Shown here: positions 16,876-26,238 of the stretch, piece by piece | Numbering within the stretch: the first letter of the stretch is position 1 | Layout: the number at the start of each line of letters is the position of its first letter | DNA from: Candidatus Aminicenantes bacterium UBA4820 | GTDB taxonomy: Bacteria; Acidobacteriota; UBA4820 | Length of the DNA stretch: 35,719 nt | Assembly: GCA_002402325.1 (NCBI GenBank) | Contig: DHFQ01000158.1 | Coordinates: 1 to 35,719, forward strand | Direction: 5' to 3' | The notes under the pieces: generated by a model | Databases searched by the model: none | The model's input: the letters and a program-made list of their open reading frames with translations, nothing else | Told to the model about the DNA's origin: nothing | Made by a program: the position numbers and the translations under genes

Positions 16876-16886
16876 TAGGGGTTACC

Positions 16887-18122
16887 GTGAAAAAAAGGAT
16901 AGTCGTAACGGGCTTAGGAGCAATAACCCCGGGCGGTAAAGGTGTGAATGAAACATGGAAAAGTGTAAAAGAAGGAGTTTCCTGCTGTAGTGAAATAACC
17001 CTTTTTGATGTCTCTGCCATGCCGGTTAAAATTGCCTGTGAAATCAAGGGATTTGACCCTCTTGACCATTTCGATAAAAAAGAGGCAAAAAAGATGGACC
17101 GCTTCATCCAGTTTGCGATGGTTGCAGCAGATGAAGCGATGAGGATGGCAAACTTTGACCTCTCTTCGATCAATCTTGAGAGATTTGGCGTTTCAATTGG
17201 AAGTGGGATTGGAGGAATTTGCAGTATTGAAGAGACTCACAAAATACTGCTTGAAAAAGGACCATCAAGAATCTCACCATTTTTTATCCCTTCAATAATC
17301 ATCAATATGGGAAGCGGGTTGGTGTCAATAAAGTATGGGATGAAAGGTCCGAACTTTTCAACCGTATCAGCCTGTGCAACTTCTTCCCATTCAATTGGTA
17401 TGGCTTTCAGGACAATTCAGTACGGTGATGCGGATGTTATGATTTGCGGAGGGGCAGAAGCAGCAATAACTCCTCTTGCAATTGGTGGTTTTGCGGCTAT
17501 GAGGGCACTCTCCTCAAGAAACGATGACCCTAAAACCGCATCAAGACCCTACGACATTGATAGAGATGGTTTTGTTATGGGGGAAGGTGCAGGAATTTTA
17601 GTCATTGAAGAGTTGGAACACGCAAAAAAAAGAGACGCAGAAATAATTTGCGAACTTAAGGGCTTTGGACAATCGGGAGATGCTTATCACATAAGCGCTC
17701 CGTCTGAAGATGGCGATGGACCTATGAGGGTTATGCAAAATGCTATAAAAGATGCAGGGTTAACGCCTTCGGAGATAGATTACATCAACACTCACGGGAC
17801 AGCAACTTCTCAGGGTGATAAAGTTGAGACACTTGCCATAAAGAGAACTTTTAAAGACAAAATTCCCCCTGCAAGTTCAACAAAAAGCGAAGTTGGACAT
17901 CTTTTGGGTGCTGCGGGTGCGGTTGAAAGCATAATTACAATCCTTTCAATGAAAGAGGGAGTCATCCCACCTACAATAAACATTTTTAATCAAGATCCTG
18001 AATGCGACCTTGACTATGTTAAAGATGTAAAAAGGGATGCAATCATCAAAAATGCCCTTTCAAATTCTTTTGGGTTTGGAGGAACTAACGCAAGTTTAAT
18101 TTTCTCAAAATATGAGGAGTAA
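16887..18122 (+). CDS. fabF: Beta-ketoacyl-ACP synthase II
   Basis: Condensing enzyme of fatty-acid elongation, 411 residues. The Cys-His-His triad is C163 in STVSACATSSHSIG, H303 in NTHGTATSQGD and H338 in KSEVGHLLGAAG. GTG at 16887 has AGGGG upstream. The gene lies directly after acpP and 3 bases before etfB, so fatty-acid and flavoprotein genes share a transcript. Confidence 0.96.
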   Translation: MKKRIVVTGLGAITPGGKGVNETWKSVKEGVSCCSEITLFDVSAMPVKIACEIKGFDPLDHFDKKEAKKMDRFIQFAMVAADEAMRMANFDLSSINLERFGVSIGSGIGGICSIEETHKILLEKGPSRISPFFIPSIIINMGSGLVSIKYGMKGPNFSTVSACATSSHSIGMAFRTIQYGDADVMICGGAEAAITPLAIGGFAAMRALSSRNDDPKTASRPYDIDRDGFVMGEGAGILVIEELEHAKKRDAEIICELKGFGQSGDAYHISAPSEDGDGPMRVMQNAIKDAGLTPSEIDYINTHGTATSQGDKVETLAIKRTFKDKIPPASSTKSEVGHLLGAAGAVESIITILSMKEGVIPPTINIFNQDPECDLDYVKDVKRDAIIKNALSNSFGFGGTNASLIFSKYEE

Positions 18123-18125
18123 CAA

Positions 18126-18902
18126 ATGCGCATCATAACTCTTGTCAAACATGTAAGGGATACTGAAACGCGTGTAAAAGTCGCAGAAAATGGAGCAAAA
18201 CTTGAATTTATCGGCGAAAACTGGGTTTTAAACCCTTACGATGAATTTGCTGTTGAAGAAGGATTAAGGTTGAAGGAAAAATTTGGAGGTGAGGTCGTTG
18301 CCCTGAGTGTTGGAGATGAAGAATCTTCAAAGAGTTTAAGGCAAGCGATGGCAATGGGAGCGGATAGTGCAATTCTATTAAGCGATCCCCTCTTCAATGA
18401 CCTTGACCCCCTTTCAACCGCCAGAGTTATTGCTGAACAGTTAAAAAAGGAGAGTTTTGATCTTATCCTCTGCGGGAAACACGGCGTTGGTGATGACAAT
18501 CAAGCAGTCGGTTCCATCGTTGGGGCTTTACTGAACATCCCTGTGGCAACTGTTGTTGTTAATCTTGAAATTCAAGGTTCAGATGTGAAGGCTAAAAGGG
18601 AAATAGAAGGCGGGCTCGAAGTTCTTGAGATGGGACTCCCCTGCCTCATAAGTTGTCAGAAGGGTCTCAATGAGCCAAGATATCCAAGTTTAAAAGGCAT
18701 TATGTCTGCAAAGAAAAAGGAAATAAGGACAATAAACGCTTCAGTCCTCGGAATTGATGAAAAATTTTTCTCAAAAAGAATAAAATTTATAACCTTCCTT
18801 GAGCCGCCCCCAAGGCCAAAGGGAAAGCTCATTAAGGGAGAACCCAGAGACGCAGTAAAGGAACTCGTTAAGCTTCTGAGCGAAGAGGCAAAGGTTTTAT
18901 AG
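18126..18902 (+). CDS. etfB: Electron transfer flavoprotein, beta subunit
   Basis: A 258-residue partner of EtfA in a heterodimer that carries electrons between acyl-CoA dehydrogenases and the respiratory or ferredoxin pool. Signatures are LVKHVRDTETRV at the start, NPYDEFAVEEGLRLKEKFGGEV (about 37-58) and ALSVGDEESSKSLRQAMAMGAD. GAGGAG precedes the ATG. Whether the complex bifurcates electrons cannot be decided without a bound-FAD motif comparison. Confidence 0.95.
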   Translation: MRIITLVKHVRDTETRVKVAENGAKLEFIGENWVLNPYDEFAVEEGLRLKEKFGGEVVALSVGDEESSKSLRQAMAMGADSAILLSDPLFNDLDPLSTARVIAEQLKKESFDLILCGKHGVGDDNQAVGSIVGALLNIPVATVVVNLEIQGSDVKAKREIEGGLEVLEMGLPCLISCQKGLNEPRYPSLKGIMSAKKKEIRTINASVLGIDEKFFSKRIKFITFLEPPPRPKGKLIKGEPRDAVKELVKLLSEEAKVL

Positions 18903-18911
18903 GAGGGTCTT

Positions 18912-19883
18912 ATGAAAATTCTTACATATTTTGAAGTAAAAGATGGTGAAATAAAAAAAGCCTCCTTTGAAACCGCATCTAAAGCGGCAGAAATTGCTGA
19001 AAAGTTGAATGGAGAAGCCTGTGCCCTTTTTGTTGGCGAAAACATTTCTGAAGAGATGGCAAAATCACCATCTCGAGTTAACATTAAGAAAAGTTACATT
19101 CTTAAAAATGAATCACTTAAAACATTTTCAAATTCAATTTATGCCAGTGCAATAAGCAACTTTGCAAAAGAGAGGGAGTTTGATGCAATCCTTTTCCCTG
19201 CTACTTCAACGGGAAAAGACCTTGCTCCAATCGTTTCAGCATATTTTGATGTTCCCTACATTTCAGATGTGATCAAAGTTGATGTTGAGAATGGCGATGT
19301 TACCTTTGTAAAGCCAATATTTTCCGGAAAGGCAATGAAAAAAATTTCAGTTGAGGAAAATTGCTTTGTAGCCTCTTTGAGGGTAAATGTCTTTCCTGTC
19401 ATTGAGAAACATTGTGAAACTTTAGTTGAATCAGTTGAAGCAAAATTAGATGATGTAAAATCCTCTAAAGTCACTGGATACGAGAAGGGTTCGTCAGAAC
19501 TTCTTGATGTAGCCGAGGCTGACATAATCATTTCTGGAGGAAGAGGAATGAAGGGTCCTGAAAATTTCGAGATGCTTGCTGAAGTTGCAAAACTTTTCGG
19601 GGGAGCGATGGGTGCATCAAGGGCTGCGGTTGATGCAGGTTGGGTTCCCCATTCCCATCAAGTAGGACAGACGGGAAAAGTTGTCTCACCCTCGCTTTAC
19701 ATTGCCTGTGGAATTTCTGGAGCGATTCAACACCTTGCTGGAATGTCATCTTCAAAAGTAATAGTTGCAATAAATAAAGATAAGGATGCACCAATTTTTA
19801 ATGTTGCAACTTATGGAATAGTTGGAGACCTTTTCGAAATTGTTCCTCTTTTAAAGGAAGAGATAAAAAGTCTCAAGGGGTGA
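18912..19883 (+). CDS. etfA: Electron transfer flavoprotein, alpha subunit
   Basis: A 323-residue FAD-binding subunit. The C-terminal FAD domain shows GGRGMKGPENFEMLAEVA, then GASRAAVDAGWVPHSHQVGQTG and YIACGISGAIQHLAGM. AGGAGG lies 6 bases before the ATG. The stop overlaps the ispG start by one base (TGATG). Confidence 0.96.
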   Translation: MKILTYFEVKDGEIKKASFETASKAAEIAEKLNGEACALFVGENISEEMAKSPSRVNIKKSYILKNESLKTFSNSIYASAISNFAKEREFDAILFPATSTGKDLAPIVSAYFDVPYISDVIKVDVENGDVTFVKPIFSGKAMKKISVEENCFVASLRVNVFPVIEKHCETLVESVEAKLDDVKSSKVTGYEKGSSELLDVAEADIIISGGRGMKGPENFEMLAEVAKLFGGAMGASRAAVDAGWVPHSHQVGQTGKVVSPSLYIACGISGAIQHLAGMSSSKVIVAINKDKDAPIFNVATYGIVGDLFEIVPLLKEEIKSLKG

Positions 19884-21121
19884 TGGAAACCCTGAAAGAA
19901 ACTTATACTGTTGATGTTTCCGGAGTAAAAATAGGTGGATCGAATCCAGTAAGGATTCAATCTATGACGGATACAGATTCAAGCAATATAAAGGAAACAG
20001 TAAAACAGATTCTTCTTTTGTATAAAGCAGGGTCTGAACTTATAAGACTAACAATTGATAACGAGGATTCTGCAAAAAATTTCAGTGAAATTAAAAAAAT
20101 AGTGAGGGACAAAGGATGTGATGCTCCTTTAATAGGTGATTTTCACTACAATGGTCATATTCTTTTAAAAAAATTCCCAGATTGTGCTAAGAAACTGGAT
20201 AAATATAGAATAAACCCAGGAAATGTTGGAAAAAAGGGTGCAAAGACAAAAAATTTTTATCAGATTCTTGATATTGCAAAAGAGTTTGAAAAACCAATTA
20301 GAATTGGTGTAAATTCGGGTTCCGTTGACGGTGATGTCATTGAGAGATTGAAGGAAAATGGAATCAAAGATGAGATGATAATTCAAGAGGCTATGATTCT
20401 CTCCTGCCTTGACTCTTTAAATCTTGCCCTTGATTATGGCATCAAAAAGGAGAAGATAATCCTATCCTGCAAAACTCAAAGCCCAAAAGAACTTATTTAC
20501 ATCTATAGAAAATTGAGGCAACAATGCCTACAGCCACTCCATCTTGGTTTGACTGAAGCGGGTGGCGGAATTAAAGGAAGTGTTTGGTCTGTCGTCCCCC
20601 TTGCCATTTTATTGAACGAAGGAATTGGTGAAACAATCAGAATTTCTATAACACCTTTCCCTGGTGGTGATAGAAGGGATGAGGTTTATATCGCAAAAGA
20701 ACTCCTTGAATCTCTCAATTTAAGATATTTTTCTCCAAAAATAATCTCCTGTCCAGGTTGTGGAAGGACATCTTCCGATCTGTATAGAAAACTTGCAAAA
20801 GAGATTGATGATTTTATTAAAGAAAATGAGCACATCTGGATAAAAGATTATGTCGGTGTTGAAAAGATGAGGGTTGCTGTTATGGGATGTATAGTTAACG
20901 GCCCGGGCGAGAGCAAAAATGCTGACATTGGAATTTCTCTTCCTGGAAAGGGTGAAAATCCTCAAAGTTTAATTTTTGAAAAGGGGAAGCAGGTTGCGGT
21001 TTTAAAGGGAAGTTTGAAGGAACTTGCAATAGAAATGAAAAAAAGGATAAAATCTTTTGTTGAAAGGGAGTATCCATTTAAAGGAGAAAAAGATGGAAAG
21101 AGACCCAAAAGAAAGAATTAG
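19883..21121 (+). CDS. ispG: 4-hydroxy-3-methylbut-2-enyl diphosphate synthase
   Basis: Iron-sulfur enzyme of the MEP isoprenoid pathway. The compact bacterial form (about 412 residues) has a TIM barrel and then the cluster domain with C291 and C294 in SCPGCGRTSSD and C337 in MGCIVNGPGES (counted from the GTG one codon earlier); E344 is the expected fourth ligand. The N-terminal IGGSNPVRIQSMTDTDS is diagnostic. It is coupled to etfA through TGATG; a GTG at 19880 is a less likely start. The C-terminus (after about 385) is very basic and overlaps the next gene. Confidence 0.96.
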   Translation: METLKETYTVDVSGVKIGGSNPVRIQSMTDTDSSNIKETVKQILLLYKAGSELIRLTIDNEDSAKNFSEIKKIVRDKGCDAPLIGDFHYNGHILLKKFPDCAKKLDKYRINPGNVGKKGAKTKNFYQILDIAKEFEKPIRIGVNSGSVDGDVIERLKENGIKDEMIIQEAMILSCLDSLNLALDYGIKKEKIILSCKTQSPKELIYIYRKLRQQCLQPLHLGLTEAGGGIKGSVWSVVPLAILLNEGIGETIRISITPFPGGDRRDEVYIAKELLESLNLRYFSPKIISCPGCGRTSSDLYRKLAKEIDDFIKENEHIWIKDYVGVEKMRVAVMGCIVNGPGESKNADIGISLPGKGENPQSLIFEKGKQVAVLKGSLKELAIEMKKRIKSFVEREYPFKGEKDGKRPKRKN

Positions 21122-21404
21122 AGAACTTAAAAAGGTTCTATCCGCATATTTAAAGACATACAGAGTTAGTTATCTTCATACAATAAGAGAATATCTTGAT
21201 GAGATTTTTCAAAGCAACGGGCTTAAAGATTTAGGCTGTAATGAAAAGTGCAAAGAGTGTTTTTTAGGATTTAAAGAATTTAATGGAAACAACCCCTGTC
21301 AGTTCTGGACACTCTATCTGGCACTTCAGGGAATAGACTTAAAGGAATCAAAAAATCCAAGAATAGTCGCTCTTTCAAAAGAACTCCTAAAATCTTCGAG
21401 TTAA
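21093..21404 (+). CDS. Small cysteine-motif protein of unknown function
   Basis: A 103-residue soluble protein starting at the ATG with AAAGGAG upstream, 29 bases inside the ispG end. Four cysteines, C-x3-C-x2-C and a fourth 15 residues later (GCNEKCKECF ... NNPCQFW), may bind a metal or Fe-S cluster. The N-terminal half is helical and basic. It is co-translated with ispG. I do not recognise a family. Confidence 0.6.
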   Translation: MERDPKERIRELKKVLSAYLKTYRVSYLHTIREYLDEIFQSNGLKDLGCNEKCKECFLGFKEFNGNNPCQFWTLYLALQGIDLKESKNPRIVALSKELLKSSS

Positions 21405-21448
21405 ATTCATTTTCCAAATTTATTCAAATTATGTTAATTTAGATTTTG

Positions 21449-22648
21449 ATGAAAAGGATTTTTGTTCTTTTTTTTGTAGTGATACTTTTTGCCTGTGCAA
21501 AGCAGATTGAAAAAAAGGTGGAAATCCCGCCTGTTTTAACAACTTTGCCTAAAGAAAATATATGGGATAAATATAAAGAAAAGATTAAAGCAATTGATAG
21601 GCAAGGCGTTATTAAGAATCTTGAAACCATCATCCCAAAACTTGATAAAAATGAAAGAATTTTTATGGTAAATGGTAAAAACTTTTCTTCAAAAAAATAT
21701 TGTGAAAAATTAAAAACTTTTTACAATTTGTTAGATAACGACGCTTCCTCTGATGAACTCTTTCTTTTTTTAAAAGAGAATTTCGACCTTGAAAAGATAA
21801 ATCCTTCAAAAGAAGAAAAAACTCTTTTCACAGGTTATTACATCCCAACTTTTGAGGCAAGATTTAAAGAAGATGAGATTTTCAAGTATCCAATTTATAA
21901 AAAGCCTGATGATTTAAAATTGTTAAAACTTTCTCCTCTTGGATCAGATTTTAAAAATGTTATCCTTTATGGAAAAGTTGAGGATGATAAGTTCAAAGTT
22001 CCCTACTATTCAAGGGAGGAGATTGACAAAGAAAATGTCCTTAAAGGAAAGAATCTTGAAATTGCCTTTTTAAAAGACCCGATTGATATTTTATTGATTC
22101 AAATTCAGGGAAGCGGGGTTCTTTCAATGGAGGATGGGAATCTCTATCTCGCATCTTTTTCGGCAAAAAATGGTCATCCTTACAAAAGTATCGGGAAATA
22201 TATAGCAGAAAAAAATTACATTTCAGAGGATGAGGTTTCTTTTGACAACATAAGAGAATTTCTTAAAAACAACCCGGAAAAATATGACGAAATTATTTAC
22301 CAGAACCAGTCCTACATTTTTTTTAATTTAAAAAAAGAGATTGTTGCAACAGGAAGTGCAGGTTTGCCACTTATTGAAAACCATTCAATAGCGGTTGACA
22401 GGAATTATATCCCCCTGTTTTCAATGTGTTTAATAGACTTAGATAAACCGATAGTTGGTGAGGAGAACCTCGTAACCGGTTTTAATAATTTTACAGAAAT
22501 TGTCTTTGCAATGGATGAGGGTTCCGCTATAAAAGGTGAAAGAAGGATTGACCTCTTTCTTGGTTTTGGAGATGATGCTGGAAAAGTTGCTCATAGATTA
22601 AAATCAGAAGGGGAACTCTTCGTTTTAGTGCCAAAATCTTCTAATTAA
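21449..22648 (+). CDS. mltA: Membrane-bound lytic murein transglycosylase A
   Basis: Outer-membrane lipoprotein that cleaves peptidoglycan glycan strands. The hydrophobic N-terminus ends in lipobox LFAC with the acylated cysteine at residue 16. The MltA domain is marked by FTGYYIPTFEAR and by IQIQGSGVLSMEDG. The 3D domain near the C-terminus carries the catalytic aspartate in AMDEGSAIKGERRIDLF, then GFGDDAGKVAHRL. Start by the ATG at 21449 (TTG at 21446 is in frame). No ribosome binding site is visible, and TAATTT ends 8 bases before the ATG. It supports a diderm host. Confidence 0.9.
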   Translation: MKRIFVLFFVVILFACAKQIEKKVEIPPVLTTLPKENIWDKYKEKIKAIDRQGVIKNLETIIPKLDKNERIFMVNGKNFSSKKYCEKLKTFYNLLDNDASSDELFLFLKENFDLEKINPSKEEKTLFTGYYIPTFEARFKEDEIFKYPIYKKPDDLKLLKLSPLGSDFKNVILYGKVEDDKFKVPYYSREEIDKENVLKGKNLEIAFLKDPIDILLIQIQGSGVLSMEDGNLYLASFSAKNGHPYKSIGKYIAEKNYISEDEVSFDNIREFLKNNPEKYDEIIYQNQSYIFFNLKKEIVATGSAGLPLIENHSIAVDRNYIPLFSMCLIDLDKPIVGEENLVTGFNNFTEIVFAMDEGSAIKGERRIDLFLGFGDDAGKVAHRLKSEGELFVLVPKSSN

Positions 22649-22713
22649 CCTTTTTCCAATAATCTTTTCTCTGATCATTTGAGATGATTCAATCTTTAAG
22701 AAAACATTTTTAT

Positions 22714-22977
22714 CTACTTCTCGCCCTTAAAATCCCACCACTTGAGGTTTTCTTTGCCCTTCCCTTCCATCTTTGAGTAGGTAACTGCACAGCGGAAAAC
22801 ATATAAAAGACATCTGTCCTGCTTTACTCCCCTTATTTTGCAGAGATTTCCATAAAGGATTTCAGGGTCTTTGTTTTTCAGATCCTCAACTTTTGATATA
22901 CCAAGGTCGTTAAGATCCTTAGAAATGCTCTTTCCAACCCCCGGTATTCTTAAAAGGTCATTTTTAAAATCTACCAC
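22714..22977 (-). CDS. Cdd1-like helix-hairpin-helix protein
   Basis: An 87-residue protein of the 'pathogenicity locus' Cdd1 type. LLRIPGVGKSISKDLNDLGI (8-27) is a helix-hairpin-helix that could bind DNA, and the family ending DRCLLYVFRCAVTYS...LKWWDFK is present. It overlaps the 3' end of the B12-binding subunit gene by 7 bases, so it is translated after it. The function of the family is unknown. Confidence 0.8.
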   Translation of the reverse strand: MVDFKNDLLRIPGVGKSISKDLNDLGISKVEDLKNKDPEILYGNLCKIRGVKQDRCLLYVFRCAVTYSKMEGKGKENLKWWDFKGEK

Positions 22978-23393
22978 TCAATAACCTTTTTCCTCAAAGG
23001 GGCAACTTCACTATCAAGAAAGTTAAGAACCTCATCTGTCATAGTTCCGGGAAGAAATATTTTCTTTATCCCATTTTCTGTCAAGAATGGAATGTCCTCT
23101 TTTGGAATAATTCCTCCACCAAAAACCACAATATCTTCAGCGTTTTTATCCTTTAAAAGTTGGACAACTCTGGGAAAAAGGGTGTTATGCGCCCCGCTCA
23201 AAATTGAAAGGCCAATGGCATCAACATCCTCCTGAATTGCAGTATTTACAATCTGTTCAGGCGTCTGGTGCAAGCCTGTGTAGATAACCTCATAACCTGC
23301 ATCTCTTAAAGCCCTTGCAATTATCTTTGCTCCTCTATCATGTCCATCAAGTCCGACCTTACCTACCAAAATCCTTAATCTCTCTCTTGCCAT
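22971..23393 (-). CDS. Methylmalonyl-CoA mutase, small B12-binding subunit
   Basis: A 140-residue cobalamin-binding domain. The DGHDRGAK motif at 16-23 supplies the histidine that replaces the lower ligand of B12, followed by GLSILSGAHNTLFPRV and FGGGIIPKEDIPFL, as in stand-alone C-terminal mutase subunits. The family also serves other acyl-CoA mutases (for example isobutyryl- or ethylmalonyl-type), and the catalytic subunit is outside the window. It would use the MeaB encoded at 8388-9338. The start has AGGAG upstream. Confidence 0.9.
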   Translation of the reverse strand: MARERLRILVGKVGLDGHDRGAKIIARALRDAGYEVIYTGLHQTPEQIVNTAIQEDVDAIGLSILSGAHNTLFPRVVQLLKDKNAEDIVVFGGGIIPKEDIPFLTENGIKKIFLPGTMTDEVLNFLDSEVAPLRKKVIEW

Positions 23394-23747
23394 TATAATC
23401 CTCCTTTATCATTATATCACCAATAAAATAATTTCAAATTTTTATTAGGTCAATATCTTAAGGAAAATTTTTGTCTCACCTTTTTGATTTAGAAGAGTTA
23501 CTTCTTATTTTTGTATTAAAGGAGATGTGGGATGAGTTTGTTAAAAAGAATTGGCAAAAGCAATCCCTTTATTTTTAAATCTTTCCCCTAAAAAGTGATT
23601 TGTTCTTTTCCCTCAACTTTCTGATTGCTATTATCTTCAGGATATAGAAACCAATCACGATATCGGATTTCGGGACTCAAATGCACTTTACAAGTCAAAA
23701 AAAATGTGATAATCTGTTATTTTGAGAAAGATAGGAGAATTGTATAG
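23394..23747. other. 354-bp divergent intergenic region
   Basis: No recognised gene. It holds the rpsO promoter at its right end. A 19-codon frame at 23532-23591 (starting MSLLKRIGK) has GGAG 8 bases upstream and a weak TTGATT/TATTTT promoter, but no other support. GGGAT (23529-23533) and ATCCC (23563-23567) enclose a second TTTG/CAAA pairing and are followed by T-rich sequence, so the same stretch could instead be a terminator-like hairpin. Confidence 0.4.
23687..23715 (+). promoter_or_regulatory. rpsO-pnp promoter
   Basis: TTTACA (23687-23692), 17 bases, TAATCT (23710-23715); the overlapping TGTGATAAT is an extended -10 alternative with 15-base spacing. The leader is about 25 bases and includes AGGAG. 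Confidence 0.5.
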
Positions 23748-24014
23748 ATGATGGATGCAGTTAAAAAAGAGGCAATTATTAAGGAATTTCAAAAACATCC
23801 TCAAGATTGTGGTTCTGCCGATGTGCAAATTGCAATCTTAAGTAGTAGGATAAGCAATCTTACAGAGCATTTGAAAAAGCATAAGAAAGATTTTCATACA
23901 AGAAGAGGGCTTTTAATGCTTGTAGGAAAAAGGAGAAGGTTGCTTAACTACCTTAAAGATAAGGACATCGAGAGATACCGCCAACTTGTGGATAAACTTG
24001 GGTTAAGAAAATAA
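23748..24014 (+). CDS. rpsO: 30S ribosomal protein S15
   Basis: An 88-residue small-subunit protein binding 16S rRNA. The helical pattern DCGSADVQIAILSSRISNLTEHLKKHKKDFHTRRGLLMLVGKRRRLLNYL is unmistakable in its parts (SADVQIA, HTRRGLL, KRRRLLNYL). AGGAG lies 10 bases before the ATG. It forms the classical pair with pnp, 37 bases downstream. Confidence 0.98.
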   Translation: MMDAVKKEAIIKEFQKHPQDCGSADVQIAILSSRISNLTEHLKKHKKDFHTRRGLLMLVGKRRRLLNYLKDKDIERYRQLVDKLGLRK

Positions 24015-24051
24015 CTACCAAACGGTTTTTTAATTTAGAGAGGAAATTGTA

Positions 24052-26238
24052 ATGATAGAAGAGAAAAGTGTATCTGTAACAATAGGTGGAGAAGAGATAA
24101 TCTTTTCTACCCAGAAAGTGGCAAAGCAAGCTGATGGAGCATTCTGGGTAAGATATGGCGATTCTGTCGTCCTTGTGACGGCGTGTATGGATAAAAACGA
24201 AAAAGAAGATATTGATTTTGTTCCATTTAGCGTGGACTATAGGGAATACACCTTTGCGGGTGGAAAAATTCCGGGTGGCTTCTTCAAAAGAGAGGGAAAA
24301 CCAACTGACAATGAAATTCTTGTTGCAAGACTCATTGACAGGCCTTTAAGACCAATCTTCCCGGAAAAATTCAAAAAAGAGACTCAGGTTATAGCGATGG
24401 TTTTATCAACCGATTTTGAAAATTCCCCCGATATTATGGCAATGAACGGCGCCTCTTTTGCGCTTTATTGCTCACCTATTCCTTTTGAAAAGGCTGTTGG
24501 TGCTGTAAGAGTCGGGCTCAAAAATGGAGAGTTTTTGGTAAATCCTTCCCAGAAGATTTTTGATGAACTTGATTTAAACATTGTGGTTGCTGGAACTAAA
24601 GAAGCAATTCTTATGGTTGAATCTGGCTCAAAAGAGATTTCAGAAGCAACTATAATTGAAGCTTTGCAAATTGCCCATCAAAACATAAAGAAAATTGTTG
24701 AGGCACAAGAAAGTTTGTTTTCTCAGATGGGAATAGTAAAAGAGGTTGCCAACAACTCTCCATTTGATGAGGCGCTATACAATGAAATTTTCAAAAGAAT
24801 TGTTGCTCCCTTAAAATCCGCAATGGAAACAAAAGGAAAAAAGGCAATGTATTCAGCCATAGATTCTGTGATTGAAGGGGAAATCAATCTAATTGACAAA
24901 GAGGATTTAGAGAAAAGGAAAATCGTTAAAGAAATCTGTGAAGATATTCTTATAAAAACCTTTAGAAAAATGGTTCTTGAAGAGGGAAAAAGACCTGATG
25001 GCAGGCTATTTGATGAGATACGGCATATCTGGTGTCAGGTTGGTGTTTTACCAAGGACACACGGATCAGCAATATTTTCAAGAGGGGAGACTATGGCTCT
25101 CGCTAACTGCACAATTGGAACGCCTCAGGATGTCCAAAAACTCTCAGGGCTTATGGAGGGACAGGAAAAACATTTCATCCTCCACTATAACTTTCCACCT
25201 TTCAGCGTTGGAGAGGTTAAACCTATAAGAGGTCCTGGAAGAAGGGAGATTGGACACGGTGCACTTGCAGAGAGGGCATTAAGTGCTGTCGTCCCGGATG
25301 AAAAAGAGTTTCCCTATACCATAAGGGTAGTTTCAGACATTCTTGAATCAAATGGTTCTTCATCTCAGGCTACCATTTGCGGAGGAAGCCTTGCTTTGAT
25401 GGATGCGGGAATCCCTATAAAATCTCCGGTTGCGGGAATTGCTATGGGACTTATTATGGAGAACGAAAAATATGCAATTTTGACCGACATAGCAGGGCTT
25501 GAAGACCATTTTGGTGATATGGATTTTAAAGTTGCAGGAACTAAAGAGGGAATAACCGCTCTTCAGATGGATATAAAGATTGACGGAGTCTCCTCAGAAA
25601 TTATGAAGGAGGCTTTAGAGCACGCAAGAAAAGCGAGATTGTTCTTGCTTGATGAAATGGCGAAAACGCTTGATAAACCAAGGGCAGAGTTGAGTCCTCT
25701 TGCACCAAGAATTTATACACTAACAATTCCAAAGGATAAAATTGGTGAGTTAATAGGTCCTGGAGGAAAAAATGTCAGGGCAATTCAAGATGAAACGGGG
25801 GTTGAAATCTCAATAGAAGATGACGGAACGGTTCTTGTTGCCTGTGCAGATTCAGACGCTGCAGAAAAGGCTATGACAATAATTAAAGGGCAGATGGAGG
25901 TTCCAGAAGTTGGGAAGGAGTATCACGGAACCGTAAAAAGGATTGAACCTTACGGAGCCTTTGTTGAAATTCTTCCCGGGACAGATGGCTTGCTCCATGT
26001 TTCTGAACTTGATTGGAAACGAGTTGAAAATGTGAGTGATTATTTGCAGGTTGGGGACAAGGTGGATGTTCAGGTTCTTGAGTTTGAGAAAAATGGGAAG
26101 GTTAGACTCTCAAGAAAGAACTTAATTCCCAAACCAGAAGGATATGTGGAAAAGCCTGAAAGAAAGCCATCAAGGTCATCAGATAGGACATCCCATTCTC
26201 AAAGAAGACCCCACGGCGGATCAAGAGAGAGACATTAA
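24052..26238 (+). CDS. pnp: Polyribonucleotide nucleotidyltransferase (PNPase)
   Basis: Phosphorolytic 3'-5' exoribonuclease of 728 residues. Two RNase PH domains (RDRPLRPIFPEKF-like start as LIDRPLRPIFP near 91, and FSRGETMALANCTIGTP with VVSDILESNGSSSQATICGGSLALMDAGIP in the second) flank the helical linker. A KH domain (IPKDKIGELIGPGGKNVRAI, about 560-580) and an S1 domain (GTVKRIEPYGAFVEI...GLLHVSEL, about 627-655) follow. The last ~30 residues are a basic Arg/Ser/Pro-rich tail. It is the last clear chromosomal gene before the prophage. Confidence 0.98.
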   Translation: MIEEKSVSVTIGGEEIIFSTQKVAKQADGAFWVRYGDSVVLVTACMDKNEKEDIDFVPFSVDYREYTFAGGKIPGGFFKREGKPTDNEILVARLIDRPLRPIFPEKFKKETQVIAMVLSTDFENSPDIMAMNGASFALYCSPIPFEKAVGAVRVGLKNGEFLVNPSQKIFDELDLNIVVAGTKEAILMVESGSKEISEATIIEALQIAHQNIKKIVEAQESLFSQMGIVKEVANNSPFDEALYNEIFKRIVAPLKSAMETKGKKAMYSAIDSVIEGEINLIDKEDLEKRKIVKEICEDILIKTFRKMVLEEGKRPDGRLFDEIRHIWCQVGVLPRTHGSAIFSRGETMALANCTIGTPQDVQKLSGLMEGQEKHFILHYNFPPFSVGEVKPIRGPGRREIGHGALAERALSAVVPDEKEFPYTIRVVSDILESNGSSSQATICGGSLALMDAGIPIKSPVAGIAMGLIMENEKYAILTDIAGLEDHFGDMDFKVAGTKEGITALQMDIKIDGVSSEIMKEALEHARKARLFLLDEMAKTLDKPRAELSPLAPRIYTLTIPKDKIGELIGPGGKNVRAIQDETGVEISIEDDGTVLVACADSDAAEKAMTIIKGQMEVPEVGKEYHGTVKRIEPYGAFVEILPGTDGLLHVSELDWKRVENVSDYLQVGDKVDVQVLEFEKNGKVRLSRKNLIPKPEGYVEKPERKPSRSSDRTSHSQRRPHGGSRERH

